From Pontibacter mangrovi (GTDB lineage Bacteria > Bacteroidota > Bacteroidia > Cytophagales > Hymenobacteraceae), in the NCBI RefSeq assembly GCF_006385705.1, contig NZ_VFRQ01000002.1, positions 434,001 through 498,000 on the forward strand: a stretch of DNA of 64,000 nt. Direction: 5' to 3'. Made by a program: the position numbers and the translations under genes. Position 1 is the first letter of the stretch, and every line of letters starts with the position of its first letter. Shown piece by piece: positions 17,418 through 25,428 of the stretch. The notes under the pieces are model-generated. The model was not told where the DNA came from. It worked only from the letters and a program-made list of their open reading frames with translations, and searched no databases.

Positions 17418-17804
17418 ATGAAATTGATAAAGGATAAAGAGTTTTTAAAGAATATAGCACACCAAATTGATTTGCTGAACACCTTAGGTGGTGGTATCAG
17501 TGAGACTTACGTAGATATCAAGAAGTATAAAAAAGGCGCTGTAATTAACGTATGGGCTGCCGGCGTAAGCTCGGAGCTTTTTAAAGTAGTACTGCACAAT
17601 AACCAGCTTACCTTGTTCTCGGTGCTGCACCACCCGGATAACCCTGAGATGGCTGCCCCGATGTTCAACAGAACTTTTATACTTCCACCGCAGGTAGACC
17701 TGAGCCGCATTGAGGCGGTGCATGAGGACGGCCAGTTACAGGTGAAGCTCCCATACTTTGAGGGCACGCAGCAACCCCGGGAAATAGAGATCAAAAAGCT
17801 ATAA
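17418..17804 (+). CDS. Hsp20/alpha-crystallin small heat-shock protein
   Basis: A 128-residue member of the Hsp20 family, holdase chaperones that bind unfolding proteins without ATP. The core runs from about residue 28 (ISETYVDIKKYKKGAVINVWAAGVSSELFKVVLHNNQLTLFSVL) to FNRTFILPPQVDLSRIEAVHEDGQLQVKLPYFEG, which has the conserved pattern F-x-R-x-F-x-L-P...A-x-x-x-D-G-x-L-x-V-x-L-P. A C-terminal I-x-I motif (IEIKK) follows, used for oligomer contacts. Unusually for this phylum a good Shine-Dalgarno (AAGGAG) lies seven bases before the ATG, which suggests strong translation. Monocistronic, with a clear terminator. Confidence 0.92.
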   Translation: MKLIKDKEFLKNIAHQIDLLNTLGGGISETYVDIKKYKKGAVINVWAAGVSSELFKVVLHNNQLTLFSVLHHPDNPEMAAPMFNRTFILPPQVDLSRIEAVHEDGQLQVKLPYFEGTQQPREIEIKKL

Positions 17805-17811
17805 AGCACGA

Positions 17812-17838
17812 AAGGCTACCGAAACGGTAGCCTTTTTT
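17812..17838 (+). terminator. Terminator of the hsp20 gene
   Basis: Stem AAGGCTACCG (17812-17821) with CGGTAGCCTT (17825-17834) and a U run to 17838. Confidence 0.9.
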
Positions 17839-17859
17839 ATTTTCACGCACACCTAGCGG

Positions 17860-18126
17860 CTACTTCACAAATTTTGCTTTGATGATAGAAGTAAGGTAAT
17901 CGTGCACTTCTACGGTCTCCTGGTCGTACTCAAACGCATTAAAGCCATCTGAATCGGTCTGCTTTACGCGGCACCCTCTCTCAACCATCAAAAAAATCAA
18001 CTCGCGCAGGCGGTAGGGATGGCCGGCAATATTGAGCACACAGTTCATGTCGCTGTTCTCTACTTGCAAGAACATGTGCTGTACATAGTTCTCATCGGCC
18101 ATTATGTTTTCCTGAGTTCTATCCAT
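17860..18126 (-). CDS. Hypothetical small protein
   Basis: An 88-residue soluble protein, convergent with hsp20. Sequence features: NCVLNIAGHPYRLRELIFLMVERGCRVKQTDSDGFNAFEY, with an ankyrin-like feel (a helix pair then a DSDGFNAFEYD loop), but only one such unit, so no family is assigned. Met9 is a possible alternative start (MADENYVQ). Confidence 0.65.
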   Translation of the reverse strand: MDRTQENIMADENYVQHMFLQVENSDMNCVLNIAGHPYRLRELIFLMVERGCRVKQTDSDGFNAFEYDQETVEVHDYLTSIIKAKFVK

Positions 18127-18267
18127 ACTTATACTTTGGCTATACCTACATAAGTATGAAACGCCTCAAAAAGTGCCCGCCGCACGCAAACTACCGTTTC
18201 CAAAGCGCAGATTCTTTACTTTACCTATACTTTGGCATGGCTCAGTGCAACCTGCACAGCGCATGGG

Positions 18268-18453
18268 TTAGCGCCTGGGGAGCTCTTTTCGCCAGCCCAC
18301 CACAAACAGGATGAGCCACACAGGATAAAGCGGCGAGATAACAGAGGCCAGGAAAGGATCAACAGAAAAGAACAGCACCAGCTGCAGCGCAAGACTTACT
18401 GCGGCGCCAAACAGCGCAATGCGGTAGTATTTGTTAAAGGAACCCATACCCAA
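18268..18453 (-). CDS. Hypothetical small membrane protein
   Basis: A 61-residue protein that is almost entirely two hydrophobic segments (IALFGAAVSLALQLVLFF and ISPLYPVWLILFVVGW) with a basic C-terminus (RKELPRR). No family recognised. Supported by its membrane character and lack of a competing gene on the other strand. Confidence 0.55.
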   Translation of the reverse strand: MGMGSFNKYYRIALFGAAVSLALQLVLFFSVDPFLASVISPLYPVWLILFVVGWRKELPRR

Positions 18454-18515
18454 AGCATACGGAGAAAGGGGAAGTGCAAGGGTAGTGTTGTGCCAGAAAG
18501 TAGTTACAAGGAGAT

Positions 18516-18544
18516 AAAAAAACCCGTCCGGGTTACGGACGGGT
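18516..18544 (-). terminator. Terminator overlapping the 3' end of the 18533-18760 gene
   Basis: Stem ACCCGTCCG (18522-18530) with CGGACGGGT (18536-18544), followed on the minus strand by a U run (18516-18521). The TAA stop of the upstream gene (18533-18535) falls inside the loop, so the last codons form half of the stem. Confidence 0.85.
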
Positions 18545-18760
18545 GTTCATCAATCGGAAGGCCTCAGCCCTCGTTATGCCTTTTTCTATGATAATAGGCG
18601 GGTCGTCTTTTTTGGCCACAACCAGCTTAAACTTACTATCGTTATCGCGATAATAAATCAGCGTGGTAAGGTCTTCGTAGGCTACACTAAAGATCTTTCT
18701 GGTTTTACCACCCGCATAAAATTTATAATTATCCAACGTTATATTTCGTAATAGCTTCAT
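18533..18760 (-). CDS. Hypothetical small soluble protein
   Basis: A 75-residue basic, soluble protein: MKLLRNITLDNYKFYAGGKTRKIF then a beta-rich middle (LTTLIYYRDNDSKFKLVVAKKDD) and ITRAEAFRLMNTRP. No recognised family. The stop codon is placed within the terminator hairpin, which supports the frame as real since the hairpin ends the transcript right there. Confidence 0.65.
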   Translation of the reverse strand: MKLLRNITLDNYKFYAGGKTRKIFSVAYEDLTTLIYYRDNDSKFKLVVAKKDDPPIIIEKGITRAEAFRLMNTRP

Positions 18761-19103
18761 ATCCCTACAATCTCCTGGTACTTTAACGGCAGAACCCCTA
18801 TTTTTTGTTTCAAAATCCTTGAAGGTGCAATTAGATTCTTTCTAAAACAACATACCTGATAAACAGCCATTTAAACCACTGAGGCAAGAATTTGACTGCT
18901 ACAGCGTTTTAACATAGAAAAAAAACAGCTACGGGTTCTGCCTAATTCCAGTGCAAAGATCAGGCCAACATAGATTAAAGAATATATACCAATATAGTAC
19001 CATAAAACTAAAATACCTGCGCCCACGCATATACGAGCAACAGCAGCTTCTGCTATCTTTACAGCGGCACTTTATACTTTAGCAATTTAAAACCTGAGAA
19101 ACC
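18761..19103. other. Divergent intergenic region
   Basis: About 340 nt of AT-rich DNA between divergently transcribed genes; nothing beyond a TATACTT copy near 19073 is recognised. It must hold both promoters. Confidence 0.4.
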
Positions 19104-19409
19104 ATGAGCGACGGCAAGCGCCATTGGCTAAGTTGGCTCCCATACTTTATCGCATTTGAGCTTGTGGTGTTCTTCGGGCTGCAGTGGCTCCTGTCGGGCA
19201 TGGGCTTGAGCAACCAGATGCAGCCAGAAAATACCATTGTGCCCAACTGGGTAAAGGCAGTTACGTTTATACTTCTGTACCTGCTTTGCGTGCTCGTTGC
19301 GGTAATGGTAATCAGCAACACGGTGCCGGGCAAGCACCGCCCGTACCTGATGCGCTGGGTATACCTGGCGCTGACGGGCATGGTTATAATGCTCTTTTTC
19401 CTGTTTTAG
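19104..19409 (+). CDS. Hypothetical membrane protein
   Basis: A 101-residue protein with three hydrophobic segments: LPYFIAFELVVFFGLQWLL, KAVTFILLYLLCVLVAVMV and MRWVYLALTGMVIMLFFLF. No charged or catalytic motif is evident and I do not recognise a family. A secreted-protein gene follows 28 nt downstream, so the two may be co-transcribed. Confidence 0.7.
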   Translation: MSDGKRHWLSWLPYFIAFELVVFFGLQWLLSGMGLSNQMQPENTIVPNWVKAVTFILLYLLCVLVAVMVISNTVPGKHRPYLMRWVYLALTGMVIMLFFLF

Positions 19410-19437
19410 CAGAACCCGATATTTTATACATTTAGGA

Positions 19438-20190
19438 ATGACAAAGATAAAGAACCTATTATCGCTGGCGGTTTGCCTGCTGATGGGCTACGCAACCTTC
19501 GGGCAGACCGGCATTGGCCAGGGCCGCTTCTTTTTACAAATGCAGGATGGCCGCGTCATCTATGCCAACCGGCTGCAGTATAAGTCGCCGCTCTTCAAGT
19601 CCAGCCACTTCCTGGTGAACGACTCCCTGAAGATAAACCCGAGCATGGTGAACGTGTTCCAGAATGAGGACGGCTTTTTTGCCCGCGTGGAAGCCGGCAA
19701 CCGCTACGACTCCTTTGCAAAGCGCGTGACAGACGGCCCCCGCATCGACAAGTTCTACACCACCCGCACCTATTACGACGGTGGTGGCTATGGCTACTCC
19801 CCGTATGGCTACGGCTATGGCATGCCCCGCACCAGCCGCAAGCGCATTTACTTTTTCTCTAAAGACCAGGGGCCGCTTTATGTGATGAACTACGACAACT
19901 TGGAAACAGCCCTGGCTGACAATGCCTCCAGTATGGCCCTGCTGCGCCGCTACAAAAAAGACAAGCTCATTAACACCGGCGTTTCGGTGGTGGGGGCAGG
20001 TTTACTGGTAGCCGGGGCCGTTAAGTCTTTCAGTGATTCTCAGGAGGTGAACGGCACCACCCAGCTAAACGTGTCGCCGCTTATCTATGCGGGGGCTGGC
20101 ATTTTGGGCGCCCAGTTGGTGGTCAACCTCTTCCAGAAGGATAAGCTTACCCAAGCCATGGAAGTATACAATTACCAACTGAAGCAATAA
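19438..20190 (+). CDS. Hypothetical exported protein with Gly/Tyr-rich segment
   Basis: A 250-residue protein with a signal peptide (LLSLAVCLLMGYATFGQ). The mature part begins GRFFLQMQDGRVIYANRLQYKSPLFKSSHFLVNDSLKI, contains a flexible GGGYGYSPYGYGYG stretch near 115-130, and ends in two hydrophobic glycine-rich helices (VVGAGLLVAGAVKS and IYAGAGILGAQLVVNLF). No known domain is recognised. A near-consensus promoter box TACATTTA (19427-19434) lies three bases before the ATG, suggesting that it can be expressed from a leaderless transcript. Ends in a strong terminator. Confidence 0.75.
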   Translation: MTKIKNLLSLAVCLLMGYATFGQTGIGQGRFFLQMQDGRVIYANRLQYKSPLFKSSHFLVNDSLKINPSMVNVFQNEDGFFARVEAGNRYDSFAKRVTDGPRIDKFYTTRTYYDGGGYGYSPYGYGYGMPRTSRKRIYFFSKDQGPLYVMNYDNLETALADNASSMALLRRYKKDKLINTGVSVVGAGLLVAGAVKSFSDSQEVNGTTQLNVSPLIYAGAGILGAQLVVNLFQKDKLTQAMEVYNYQLKQ

Positions 20191-20193
20191 AGC

Positions 20194-20227
20194 AAAGGCC
20201 GGGGCAGTATTGCTCCGGCCTTTTTTT
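20194..20227 (+). terminator. Terminator of the 19438-20190 gene
   Basis: Stem AAAGGCCGGGGCA (20194-20206) with TGCTCCGGCCTTT (20211-20223), one mismatch, followed by a U run. Confidence 0.9.
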
Positions 20228-20515
20228 CAGCCTCTGCACAGGGTTCCTATGCCGCTGCGCAGGCTGTAGCCATTTATACTTTACACCACCGTATAGGCTT
20301 AATTCCCCGCCCCAACGCGTACTGCTTTATCCTTTAGCGTGATTTCCTGCCGTGTTTTTTGTAGATTTGAGCAGGTGCCCTGGTTTATCCGCCAGCTGAG
20401 CCTGTAAAAATTTCCTACCGCCGCCGTCACCAACTGCTCCCTGCTGAGACATAAGCTTTGAGCAAGGCAATTTGTGCGGCAGGCAGCCGTTAAAACACCG
20501 ATTACCTTACATTTC

Positions 20516-20953
20516 ATGCTTACACCACTCCGCGCTTCTTCCGTTTCTATACTTGTACGCACCGCCAAGGCCTTACTGGTTGTTGCCACCTTGGCTGTTT
20601 GCCTCAGCTCATGCGTTGCTTCTGCTCCCCGTTTTGGGCAAAAGGGATATACCGAAGAAGGCAAGGCTTCCTACTATGCCCGAAAGTTTCAGGGGCGCAA
20701 AATGGCCAACGGGGAGCGCTACCGCCGTGGCAAGCTAACGGCTGCCCATAAAACCCTCCCGTTCGGCACGCATGTAAAAGTAACTAACCTGAACACCAAC
20801 AAAACAGTGAAGGTCGAGATTACGGACCGTGGCCCTTTTGTACGCGGCAGGATCGTGGATTTGTCGGAGGCGGCAGCCCGCCGTGTGGGCATGATAAAGT
20901 CAGGAGTTGCCCCTGTGCGCCTGAAGGTAGTAAAACCTGGACAAGGCAAATAG
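20516..20953 (+). CDS. rlpA: RlpA-family septal/cell-wall lipoprotein (double-psi beta-barrel)
   Basis: RlpA proteins bind, and in some species cleave, denuded glycan strands of peptidoglycan. With the start at MLTPLRASS the product has 145 residues: a lipoprotein signal ending LSSC (Cys33), then the double-psi barrel with EGKASYYARKFQGRKMANGERY, LPFGTHVKVTNLNTNKTV and the signature EITDRGPFVRGRIVDLS. The SPOR domain found in enterobacterial RlpA is absent, which is common in Bacteroidota. The upstream in-frame start at 20474 adds residues without signal character. No operon partner. Confidence 0.92.
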   Translation: MLTPLRASSVSILVRTAKALLVVATLAVCLSSCVASAPRFGQKGYTEEGKASYYARKFQGRKMANGERYRRGKLTAAHKTLPFGTHVKVTNLNTNKTVKVEITDRGPFVRGRIVDLSEAAARRVGMIKSGVAPVRLKVVKPGQGK

Positions 20954-21047
20954 GCGCCTGTGGCTGCATAAACCAAATGCTCACACAACCAACAAGATAC
21001 ATACGCCACCTGTTATAGACTTTTAACTAAAACATCCTAGCATATTC

Positions 21048-21078
21048 TTGATATTTGCCTGATTTATACTTAGATTTG
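21048..21078 (+). promoter_or_regulatory. Full promoter TTG-N20-TAnnTTTG three bases before a start codon
   Basis: TTG at 21048-21050 and TAGATTTG at 21071-21078 are exactly 20 nt apart; the ATG of the next gene is at 21082. The expected transcription start falls at or near the start codon. Confidence 0.75.
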
Positions 21079-21081
21079 TGC

Positions 21082-21462
21082 ATGGTTAAGGCTTGGTTAA
21101 AAAATAATGCTTTTGTGCCTGTAGCAGCTGTGCTGCTGCTTAGCGTTTTTGCCGCGCCTCTGCCTCAGGCTTATGCCGAGAACAGCAATGGCACTCTTGC
21201 CAAGTCAAGCACTGCTGCCACTACCCAACAGGTAGCGCAAGCGCAGCCCGCGCAGAAAGGCGATCAAGCAAAGCCTCAGGCTACCGCTACCAAACCAGAT
21301 CAAAAGTCTGTGTTGGATGCCGAAGTGCTGGAAAGCCCGCTTGAATATCTCCGCAACGCTTTTACCTCAGAAGAAGAGGAGACAGACACTTCCTCAGGCT
21401 CCGGCATGGTAATGCATACTTTAAAAGCGCTTGTGGCAACGCTGCTGTCCACAGTAATGTAA
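21082..21462 (+). CDS. Hypothetical exported protein, low complexity
   Basis: A 126-residue protein starting at MVKAWLKNNAF, with a signal peptide (VPVAAVLLLSVFAAPLPQAYA). The mature part is rich in Ala, Gln, Thr and Lys (QQVAQAQPAQKGDQAKPQATATK), then an acidic stretch (SEEEETDTSS) and a C-terminal hydrophobic helix (LKALVATLLSTVM). No domain recognised. The promoter placement fixes this start and suggests leaderless expression. Confidence 0.7.
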   Translation: MVKAWLKNNAFVPVAAVLLLSVFAAPLPQAYAENSNGTLAKSSTAATTQQVAQAQPAQKGDQAKPQATATKPDQKSVLDAEVLESPLEYLRNAFTSEEEETDTSSGSGMVMHTLKALVATLLSTVM

Positions 21463-21755
21463 TTCCTTTCTTTTCCTGCTTTTTCTCTAAAGGCTTGGCC
21501 TTCTTCGCCTGGTTTATACCTGACTTGCCACGTTCTTACTTCTTTGTTGCCTATGCAAAGGCACTGTGAAGACGAGAGCCTTCTATCCTCCTCCCGCAGC
21601 AGGTGAAGCCAGAAATTTATTTTATCTCTTTAAACCCCGGCTTAAAGTTACAGTCTAACAATCGAGTTGATTACTACAGCAGTAAAGAGCTGTCTTATAA
21701 AGGTGAGTTTGGCCGGAGTGTATACTTCGGCCTTTTCTTTTTCCGGGGCTGTGGT
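21463..21755. other. Convergent intergenic region
   Basis: Nearly 300 nt between convergent genes. A partial GGCCG hairpin around 21711-21733 that contains TATACTT may end the zip transcript. No gene seen. Confidence 0.35.
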
Positions 21756-22502
21756 TTAGATGAAGTCGCTTACCAGCGCCAGCACAAGGCCAAGCAAGGT
21801 AGCCACCAGCTTTGTGCGATTAAAGTGGTGGTCGGGGCTGGTTTCGAAAAGGATGGTTGTAGAGATATGCAGGAAGTTACCCGCTACCAGGCCCGTCAGC
21901 GCCGTGAAAACCATCCCGCCCGCGGCTTCTTCATGCAGCAGCGTATTGCTTACCAATATACCCAGCGGCGAGCCTAGCGCAAATACAAGCAACCACAGAA
22001 AAGCTTTCCGGAAATTCTCCAGCCGCGACAGCAGCACCGACATAAGCGCAAACGCTGCCGGCACGTGGTGTAAGGCGATGCCCAGCAGCACCACGTAAAA
22101 ATTGCCGGCGGCATGCTCATGCCCGTGGCTGTGCCCGCGCTCCACCAGTATACTGCCCTCCAAAAAGGCATGCACAAACAGCGAGCCCAGCAGCAGAAAA
22201 GGAATGGAGTCGGTGCGGCCGTGGTGATGGTGCATGTGCCCGTGCTCCACGCCATGCGAGAACAGCTCCAGCACCAGTTGCAGAAAAAAGCCTGCCAGCA
22301 CCCAATAGCCAACCCTATAAGCGTTAACGCTACTGTTTAGCAGCGCATCGGGCAGCAGGTGCACGATCGTGATGGAGAACAGGTATGCGCCACTGAAGGC
22401 AAGCGCAATTTTCAGCCACTTAGTTTTATTTGGCGGAAACACCTTTACCAAAAAGCCGGAGAGCACTACCGTCAGGAAAAGTACAAGTATAGCTACGATC
22501 AT
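21756..22502 (-). CDS. ZIP-family metal (zinc/iron) transporter
   Basis: A 248-residue integral membrane protein with about eight hydrophobic segments, of the ZIP family of divalent-metal permeases. The diagnostic features are two histidine-rich cytoplasmic loops (HGVEHGHMHHHHGR around 83-96 and HSHGHEH around 124) and the amphipathic metal-path motifs IALHHVPAAFAL and LLHEEAAGG, containing the conserved His-x-x-Pro and His-Glu pairs. The likely substrate is zinc. The stop of the preceding methyltransferase gene lies nine bases upstream, so the two probably form one transcript. Confidence 0.9.
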   Translation of the reverse strand: MIVAILVLFLTVVLSGFLVKVFPPNKTKWLKIALAFSGAYLFSITIVHLLPDALLNSSVNAYRVGYWVLAGFFLQLVLELFSHGVEHGHMHHHHGRTDSIPFLLLGSLFVHAFLEGSILVERGHSHGHEHAAGNFYVVLLGIALHHVPAAFALMSVLLSRLENFRKAFLWLLVFALGSPLGILVSNTLLHEEAAGGMVFTALTGLVAGNFLHISTTILFETSPDHHFNRTKLVATLLGLVLALVSDFI

Positions 22503-22511
22503 TCCGGGCTG

Positions 22512-23255
22512 TTATTTTTTTAGCACAAAAACCATTCTATCGCTGGAGGCCGGTTCGTATGGGTTGAGTTTATAGTCGCCGAATATGTCTATCAGGCGCA
22601 GTTTTGCCATTCCGAAGTAATCCATAAAATCATCCCGCCGCAACGCACGCACCCGCTCCTCAAAGCAGTAGTCGCGGCCTTTGTCGCGGAACCCGATGCG
22701 CTTTATGATAAAGCCTTTCTCTACGCCGCGGGTAATCTTAAAGTTTATCCCCTGCACCTCTTTCTCCTCCTTCGCCACCAGGTTGCTTATCACCTTATCT
22801 GTGTTCATAAAATCAATTACCAGCTTGCCGCCGTGCCTCAGGCTTTGGGCGGTGGCACACAGGGCAACGGCATTCTCAGTTTCGCTCTCGAAATAGCCAA
22901 AGCTGGTGAACAGGTTCAGGATGAAATCGAAGGCTTCAGGCTGGAACTCCTCCCGCATGTCATGGCGCACAAAATGCAGGCGCTCGTTCTCAAACTGGCG
23001 GGCATGCTGTATGCTTTTCTCCGAAAGGTCTATGCCGGTAACATCGTAGCCTTGCTGGTTCAGGTACAAGGCATGGCGCCCCTTGCCGCAGGCCAAATCC
23101 AGGATCTTGGCGTCTGGCTTGGGGTGCAGGTACACTAAAAGCCGATCCATAAAGCGCTGTGCCTCCTGCACGTCGCGGTTCTGGTAAAGGATGTGGTAGT
23201 ATGGCGAATTAAACCAGGTACTAAACCACGCTGCTGCATCCTGTTGGTCTGCCAT
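22512..23255 (-). CDS. class I SAM-dependent methyltransferase
   Basis: A 247-residue soluble methyltransferase. I chose the start MADQQDAAAWF (23253-23255); two upstream Met codons overlap in the preceding six residues. Motif I ILDLACGKGRHALYL, motif II acidic end VTGIDLSEKS, and the post-I FDFILNLFTSFGYF, with the C-terminal half carrying the substrate region (KVISNLVAKEEKEVQGINFKITRGV). The substrate is unknown. A TATATTTG box at 23282-23289 is a plausible promoter. The zip gene follows nine bases later. Confidence 0.88.
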   Translation of the reverse strand: MADQQDAAAWFSTWFNSPYYHILYQNRDVQEAQRFMDRLLVYLHPKPDAKILDLACGKGRHALYLNQQGYDVTGIDLSEKSIQHARQFENERLHFVRHDMREEFQPEAFDFILNLFTSFGYFESETENAVALCATAQSLRHGGKLVIDFMNTDKVISNLVAKEEKEVQGINFKITRGVEKGFIIKRIGFRDKGRDYCFEERVRALRRDDFMDYFGMAKLRLIDIFGDYKLNPYEPASSDRMVFVLKK

Positions 23256-23281
23256 GCGCATTGCTAAAAGCAATTAAGTTG

Positions 23282-23289
23282 CAAATATA
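23282..23289 (-). promoter_or_regulatory. Putative -7 box (TATATTTG) of the methyltransferase gene
   Basis: Minus-strand TATATTTG matches TAnnTTTG, 26 nt before the chosen start. No TTG is found at the ideal -33 spacing. Confidence 0.45.
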
Positions 23290-23331
23290 CAAAAGCCTGA
23301 TAAGCGAAATTGAGCCAGATCGCCACAGGGC

Positions 23332-23374
23332 AAAAAAAAAGCCTGCCGCAGCTGTTGCACCAGCAGCGGCAGGC
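23332..23374 (-). terminator. Terminator of the small lipoprotein gene
   Basis: Stem GCCTGCCGCAGCTG (23341-23354) with CAGCAGCGGCAGGC (23361-23374), one mismatch, followed on the minus strand by U9. Confidence 0.92.
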
Positions 23375-23392
23375 ATCGGCAATAAGCGTCGG

Positions 23393-23701
23393 CTATCGGT
23401 TAACGGCGCCGGCTTCTGTGTTTGTCTCGGCTTCCTCGTTTGTGCTGTCTCCCTTCTGCAGCGAGTGAGCGCCCGGATCATGGTTAGGCAGAACCTCTCC
23501 GTGCTCCACATGCTCCTGCACATTGCCTGAGGCAGTTTCCTCTAAGGTGCCGGCATCTGATACATTAAAAGTTTTGCGCTGGCCTGGCTCTACAGTCTCT
23601 GTAGACACTTTCTCACCTGGTCTCAGGTCTGATGGGGTACCGCAGGACACCATAAACATTCCGCAGGTTGCGGCAAATACTGCTATTACGTTCTTATTCA
23701 T
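23393..23701 (-). CDS. Small hydrophilic lipoprotein, hypothetical
   Basis: A 102-residue protein with a lipoprotein signal (MNKNVIAVFAATCGMFMVSC, lipobox MVSC). The mature portion is short, acidic and probably disordered (EETASGNVQEHVEHGEVLPNH, EEAETNTEAGA). No family recognised. Ends in a strong terminator. Confidence 0.75.
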   Translation of the reverse strand: MNKNVIAVFAATCGMFMVSCGTPSDLRPGEKVSTETVEPGQRKTFNVSDAGTLEETASGNVQEHVEHGEVLPNHDPGAHSLQKGDSTNEEAETNTEAGAVNR

Positions 23702-23808
23702 TATTATACGTTTTTATACTTCTCTATTATCTGCCTCGCCATTCAAAGCAGCAGGGCGTTGTATAAATAAAATTTACGGGCTGAGTGCCGCAATAGGTTT
23801 AGGCTAAG

Positions 23809-24366
23809 CTATGCCAACAGGTTTTTGCGGCGCAGGTAGCTCTCCATCAGCTTCAGGTCGTTGGGGCTGTTAAAGATGCGGAACGGCATGTGGATAAACA
23901 CCGGTACCTGAAAGGTACGGGCCACCCAGCCTTTCCAGCCGCTTGGCAGCTGCGCGTCGTTTGGCGGCTGCAGCCACAGCATATAGCCGCTGTCTTTCTT
24001 CTGGGCACGTTCGATCATATCCCAGGTCAGGGTCATGCCCTCGCGCTCGTTGCGCTTCAGCAGGATCTGGCGCGGGTCAATTTCGTAGGTCAGTTTCTCA
24101 AACAGCGGGCTTCCCTGCTCCACCTGCGTCACGCTCATCACCTGCGCCGAGCGCAGCAGCACAAACAGCAAAGTAACGATGATGGCGCCGGCCACCCACC
24201 ACCACGAGAAGCTGAACACCGCCGGCAGCAGGAAGAGCACCAGCGGAATAAGCGCCTGCCACCAGCTTTTGCTCCACACTTGGCCCAGGGCCATGCGGGT
24301 ATAATCGTTTTTGTCTAACTGGTACTTCTTAGTACGGATTGCCAGCGGGTTTGTGCCCTGCGCCAT
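23809..24366 (-). CDS. YcxB-like membrane protein
   Basis: A 185-residue protein with two adjacent hydrophobic segments (ALIPLVLFLLPAVFSF and WWVAGAIIVTLLFVLL) followed by a soluble beta-rich domain: LTYEIDPRQILLKRNEREGMTLTWDMIERAQKKDSGYMLWL ending in PVFIHMPFRIFNSPNDLKLMESYLRRK. This order matches YcxB-like proteins (a PH-like module after a membrane hairpin), whose function is unknown. The start at MAQGTNPLAI (24364-24366) is preferred; ATG at 24396 or further upstream would add only basic residues. Confidence 0.75.
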   Translation of the reverse strand: MAQGTNPLAIRTKKYQLDKNDYTRMALGQVWSKSWWQALIPLVLFLLPAVFSFSWWWVAGAIIVTLLFVLLRSAQVMSVTQVEQGSPLFEKLTYEIDPRQILLKRNEREGMTLTWDMIERAQKKDSGYMLWLQPPNDAQLPSGWKGWVARTFQVPVFIHMPFRIFNSPNDLKLMESYLRRKNLLA

Positions 24367-24504
24367 CCGGCGACCTCTTTGGTTTGGTTGGTGCATAAAT
24401 GTTATAGTATAAAATCTCTGTCTTCTTCTTTTCCAGCCCCTCCGGCCAAGCCTGCAGAGCAAAAATCAAGTATAAGGCCCCGCAAAACAGCGGGCGCGGT
24501 ATCG

Positions 24505-25362
24505 TTAAAAAGCCTTCAGGCTCAAATCTATACTTCTGTTGGAGTGCGTTAGCGCCCCCACCGAAATAAAGTCTACGCCGCACTCGGCCACGGCACGTAT
24601 GGTTTCCTCGGTTATGCCGCCAGAAGCCTCCACTTCATACTTGCCTCCGATCATGGCCACGGCCTCGCGCATGGTGTCGGTGCTCATGTTATCCAGCATA
24701 ATGCGGTGGATGCCGCCTGTTTCCAGCGCCTCCTGCACTTCCTGCAGGTTTCGTGTCTCCACCTCAATCCTCAGGTCCTTGCCTTTCTCCTGCAGGTACT
24801 TTTGCGTAGCAGTGATGGCCTCTCGCACGCCGCCGGCATAGTCCACGTGGTTGTCCTTCAGCATGATCATGTCGTACAGGCCGAAGCGGTGGTTCTGTCC
24901 GCCGCCAATCAGCACGGCCCACTTCTCCATGATGCGAAAGTTAGGAGTGGTTTTGCGAGTGTCCAGCAGCTTGGCGCCGGTGCCGGCAATCAGGCTCGCC
25001 ATATAGTTTGTATACGTGGCAATGCCGCTCATGCGCTGCATGCAGTTCAACACCAGGCGCTCGGCGGTAAGTATACTTTGGGCTTTGCCTCTTACGGTAA
25101 AGGCCACATCGCCATACTTCATCCGGTCGCCGTCGTGCATCAGCACATCCAGCTGCAGGTTAGGGTCCACGGCCTTAAAAATATAGCCGGCCAGCTCTAC
25201 ACCCGCCAGCACGCCATCGCCTTTCACCAGCAGCCGCGCCTGGTTCTGCGCGTCGGCCGGGATGGCCGCCAGCGAGGAGTGGTCTCCGTCGCCCACGTCC
25301 TCGGCCAGCGCCGCCGCAATGAACGCGTTTATACTTTTTTCGGTCAGGTATGTCGGTTTCAC
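24505..25362 (-). CDS. nadC: nicotinate-nucleotide pyrophosphorylase (carboxylating), quinolinate phosphoribosyltransferase
   Basis: Converts quinolinate and PRPP to nicotinate mononucleotide in de novo NAD synthesis. The 285-residue protein contains EDVGDGDHSS near the start, AERLVLNCMQRMSGIAT, the signature LLDTRKTTPNFR, GGGQNHRFGLYDMIMLKDNH, and the C-terminal ASGGITEETIRAVAECGVDFISVGALTHS. The start codon is GTG at 25360-25362. It is preceded by TATTTTTG and four bases (25363-25374), the same geometry as gpmI and rsmI, which supports this start. A DUF4783 gene lies upstream on the same strand, separated by a hairpin terminator, so nadC probably uses its own promoter. Confidence 0.96.
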   Translation of the reverse strand: MKPTYLTEKSINAFIAAALAEDVGDGDHSSLAAIPADAQNQARLLVKGDGVLAGVELAGYIFKAVDPNLQLDVLMHDGDRMKYGDVAFTVRGKAQSILTAERLVLNCMQRMSGIATYTNYMASLIAGTGAKLLDTRKTTPNFRIMEKWAVLIGGGQNHRFGLYDMIMLKDNHVDYAGGVREAITATQKYLQEKGKDLRIEVETRNLQEVQEALETGGIHRIMLDNMSTDTMREAVAMIGGKYEVEASGGITEETIRAVAECGVDFISVGALTHSNRSIDLSLKAF

Positions 25363-25366
25363 GGTG

Positions 25367-25374
25367 CAAAAATA
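25367..25374 (-). promoter_or_regulatory. nadC promoter -7 box, 4 nt from the GTG start
   Basis: Minus-strand TATTTTTG fits TAnnTTTG. It overlaps the U-tract of the upstream terminator, so termination of one gene and initiation of the next share the same bases. Confidence 0.55.
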
Positions 25375-25404
25375 AAAAAAGGCTCGGTATAAACTCCGAG
25401 CCTT
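25371..25404 (-). terminator. Terminator between the DUF4783 gene and nadC
   Basis: Stem AAAGGCTCGG (25378-25387) with CCGAGCCTTT (25395-25404), followed on the minus strand by U-rich sequence that runs into the nadC promoter box. Confidence 0.8.
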
Positions 25405-25428
25405 TGTAAAAATCTCATTAGTATCGTC

